Assembly (NCBI RefSeq): GCF_030867145.1
Contig: NC_134414.1
Coordinates: 76,560,504-76,624,503, forward strand
Direction: 5' to 3'
DNA: 64,000 bases
Source of the DNA: Opisthocomus hoazin
Taxonomy: Eukaryota > Chordata > Aves > Opisthocomiformes > Opisthocomidae
Both the position numbers and the translations under genes were made by a program. Below the pieces are notes generated by a model. That model ran no database searches, was not told the DNA's origin, and saw only the letters and a list, made by a program, of their open reading frames with translations. Positions 62,997 to 64,000 of this stretch are shown in pieces. Numbering within the stretch: position 1 is the first letter of the stretch; each line of letters starts with the position of its first letter.

Positions 62997-64000
62997 CTTG
63001 CTCAACATCTGCCTGAGTTCAAGACCATGCACAGAAACAGACCGTCTAGGAAGCTGCGTGTGTAAATAACTGGGAGCTCAGGCCTCCGGATACTCCGAGT
63101 TATGCATCTGTCACTGAGTGAGGAGCAAAGAGCACAACCCAAAGCTTTGCTTCCCTTAGCCATATTTAGCAGCACTTACTCCTGTCAGAGATCTGAGCTG
63201 AGTGCCATTCAAAATGAGTAAGTACTCAAACACTGTCACTTACAATTATTGCTGAAGATACCTGTATTTTTCTTGTTAAGTAATTTGACTCATTTAATAT
63301 GAAAGCAATTAATTTTCTCAATCTGTTTCAGGTCAAATGTATTTATACAGAATTTTACTGGCATTTAAAATGAGCTGATTGCTTCCCTGCGGTGTTAAAT
63401 TTCATTTGTATGAACTCTTGTATATCTTATGACTCCTGACAACTGTAAGACTTGAGCTAACTTTTATACTGACCTTTGGCCGAAGTGGTTATGCCTGGAC
63501 ACTCATTGGCCTGAGTATTTTGTTATTAGATTATATCACTCCGCAAAAGCTTTACTGTAGCAAAAAGCAAAAGCTTTTCAGCTTTTAAAGCATTTTGTTG
63601 GCTTGAAAATACTGGAACTATAAGTTTCATGGAAACGGTCACTCCTGAACCTAGCAATCAGACCAGACTGGCAAACAACAATAAGCTAAGAGCCGGGCTG
63701 CTTATACTATTTGGATTAGGGTCCAAAATAGCCTGTCAGTAGGGATGTCGCCCCTATAGCCTCTACTGAGAAGTGCATTTCACCCCTGAGGGGTGTTTCT
63801 GTAAACACCTGAGCCCCTTTGTGCACAGAGTATATGTGACCCTTCCCTAAGGCGGACAGCAGATGTGCCGGGTCTGCCTGTGAGCAGCTGGCCAGAAGAG
63901 TCACTGGCAAACAAAAGGCAGGCTTTCCTTCGAGGGTACTCTCCAGTTTGCATTTGAATGTCTTTTTAAAGCTTTTAATCTCCTCCTCAAATAAATTTGC
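62997..64000. other. Terminal stretch, nothing recognised
   Basis: About 1 kb of unique-looking, moderately AT-rich sequence. No gene, RNA gene or repeat could be supported. Confidence 0.4.

Noticed and set aside
55740-64000. Search for CHST10 exons beyond NMS
   Set aside because: No sulfotransferase motif was seen in any frame; only CR1, LTR and unique sequence.

Overview
The window is vertebrate nuclear DNA, almost certainly from a bird. Coding exons are small and separated by long introns. Two CpG islands mark promoters. The interspersed repeats are mainly 5'-truncated CR1 LINEs with the typical avian 3' tail (ATTCTATGATTCT-like). There are also two LTR copies of types I recognise from many non-galliform birds, so Neoaves is my inference. 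Nothing prokaryotic (operons, CRISPR) is present.

Layout: 1-17.8 kb has no recognisable gene, only a few old or young CR1 pieces. 18.06-25.01 kb (minus strand) holds a complete PDCL3 gene: six coding exons, 240 codons, with a CpG-island promoter at its 5' end and CR1 insertions in introns 1 and 5. 28.4-33.1 kb (plus strand) holds two related, intronless, strongly diverged histone H2A genes about 4.2 kb apart. Both end in an H2A.X-like SQE tail, and both have a splice-acceptor-like sequence just before the start codon. 33-45 kb is gene-poor. 47.27-55.01 kb (minus strand) holds a neuromedin S gene. A ten-exon chain gives one continuous 142-codon frame, and the GRPFFLFRPRN-GR amidated peptide core is fully conserved. 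Its promoter lies in a second CpG island, flanked by a roughly 500-bp polypurine (AAGGG-type) tract. 55.7-64 kb is repeat-rich: several CR1 copies, one of which is split by a roughly 1-kb LTR with target-site duplications.

The order NMS then PDCL3 on one strand matches the known mammalian arrangement (CHST10-NMS-PDCL3-NPAS2). This supports calling the neuropeptide gene NMS rather than NMU. The histone pair sits in the interval between the two genes, on the opposite strand, and is the most unusual content here. PDCL3 is a CCT co-chaperone and NMS a secreted neuropeptide. I see no functional link among the three loci beyond adjacency.
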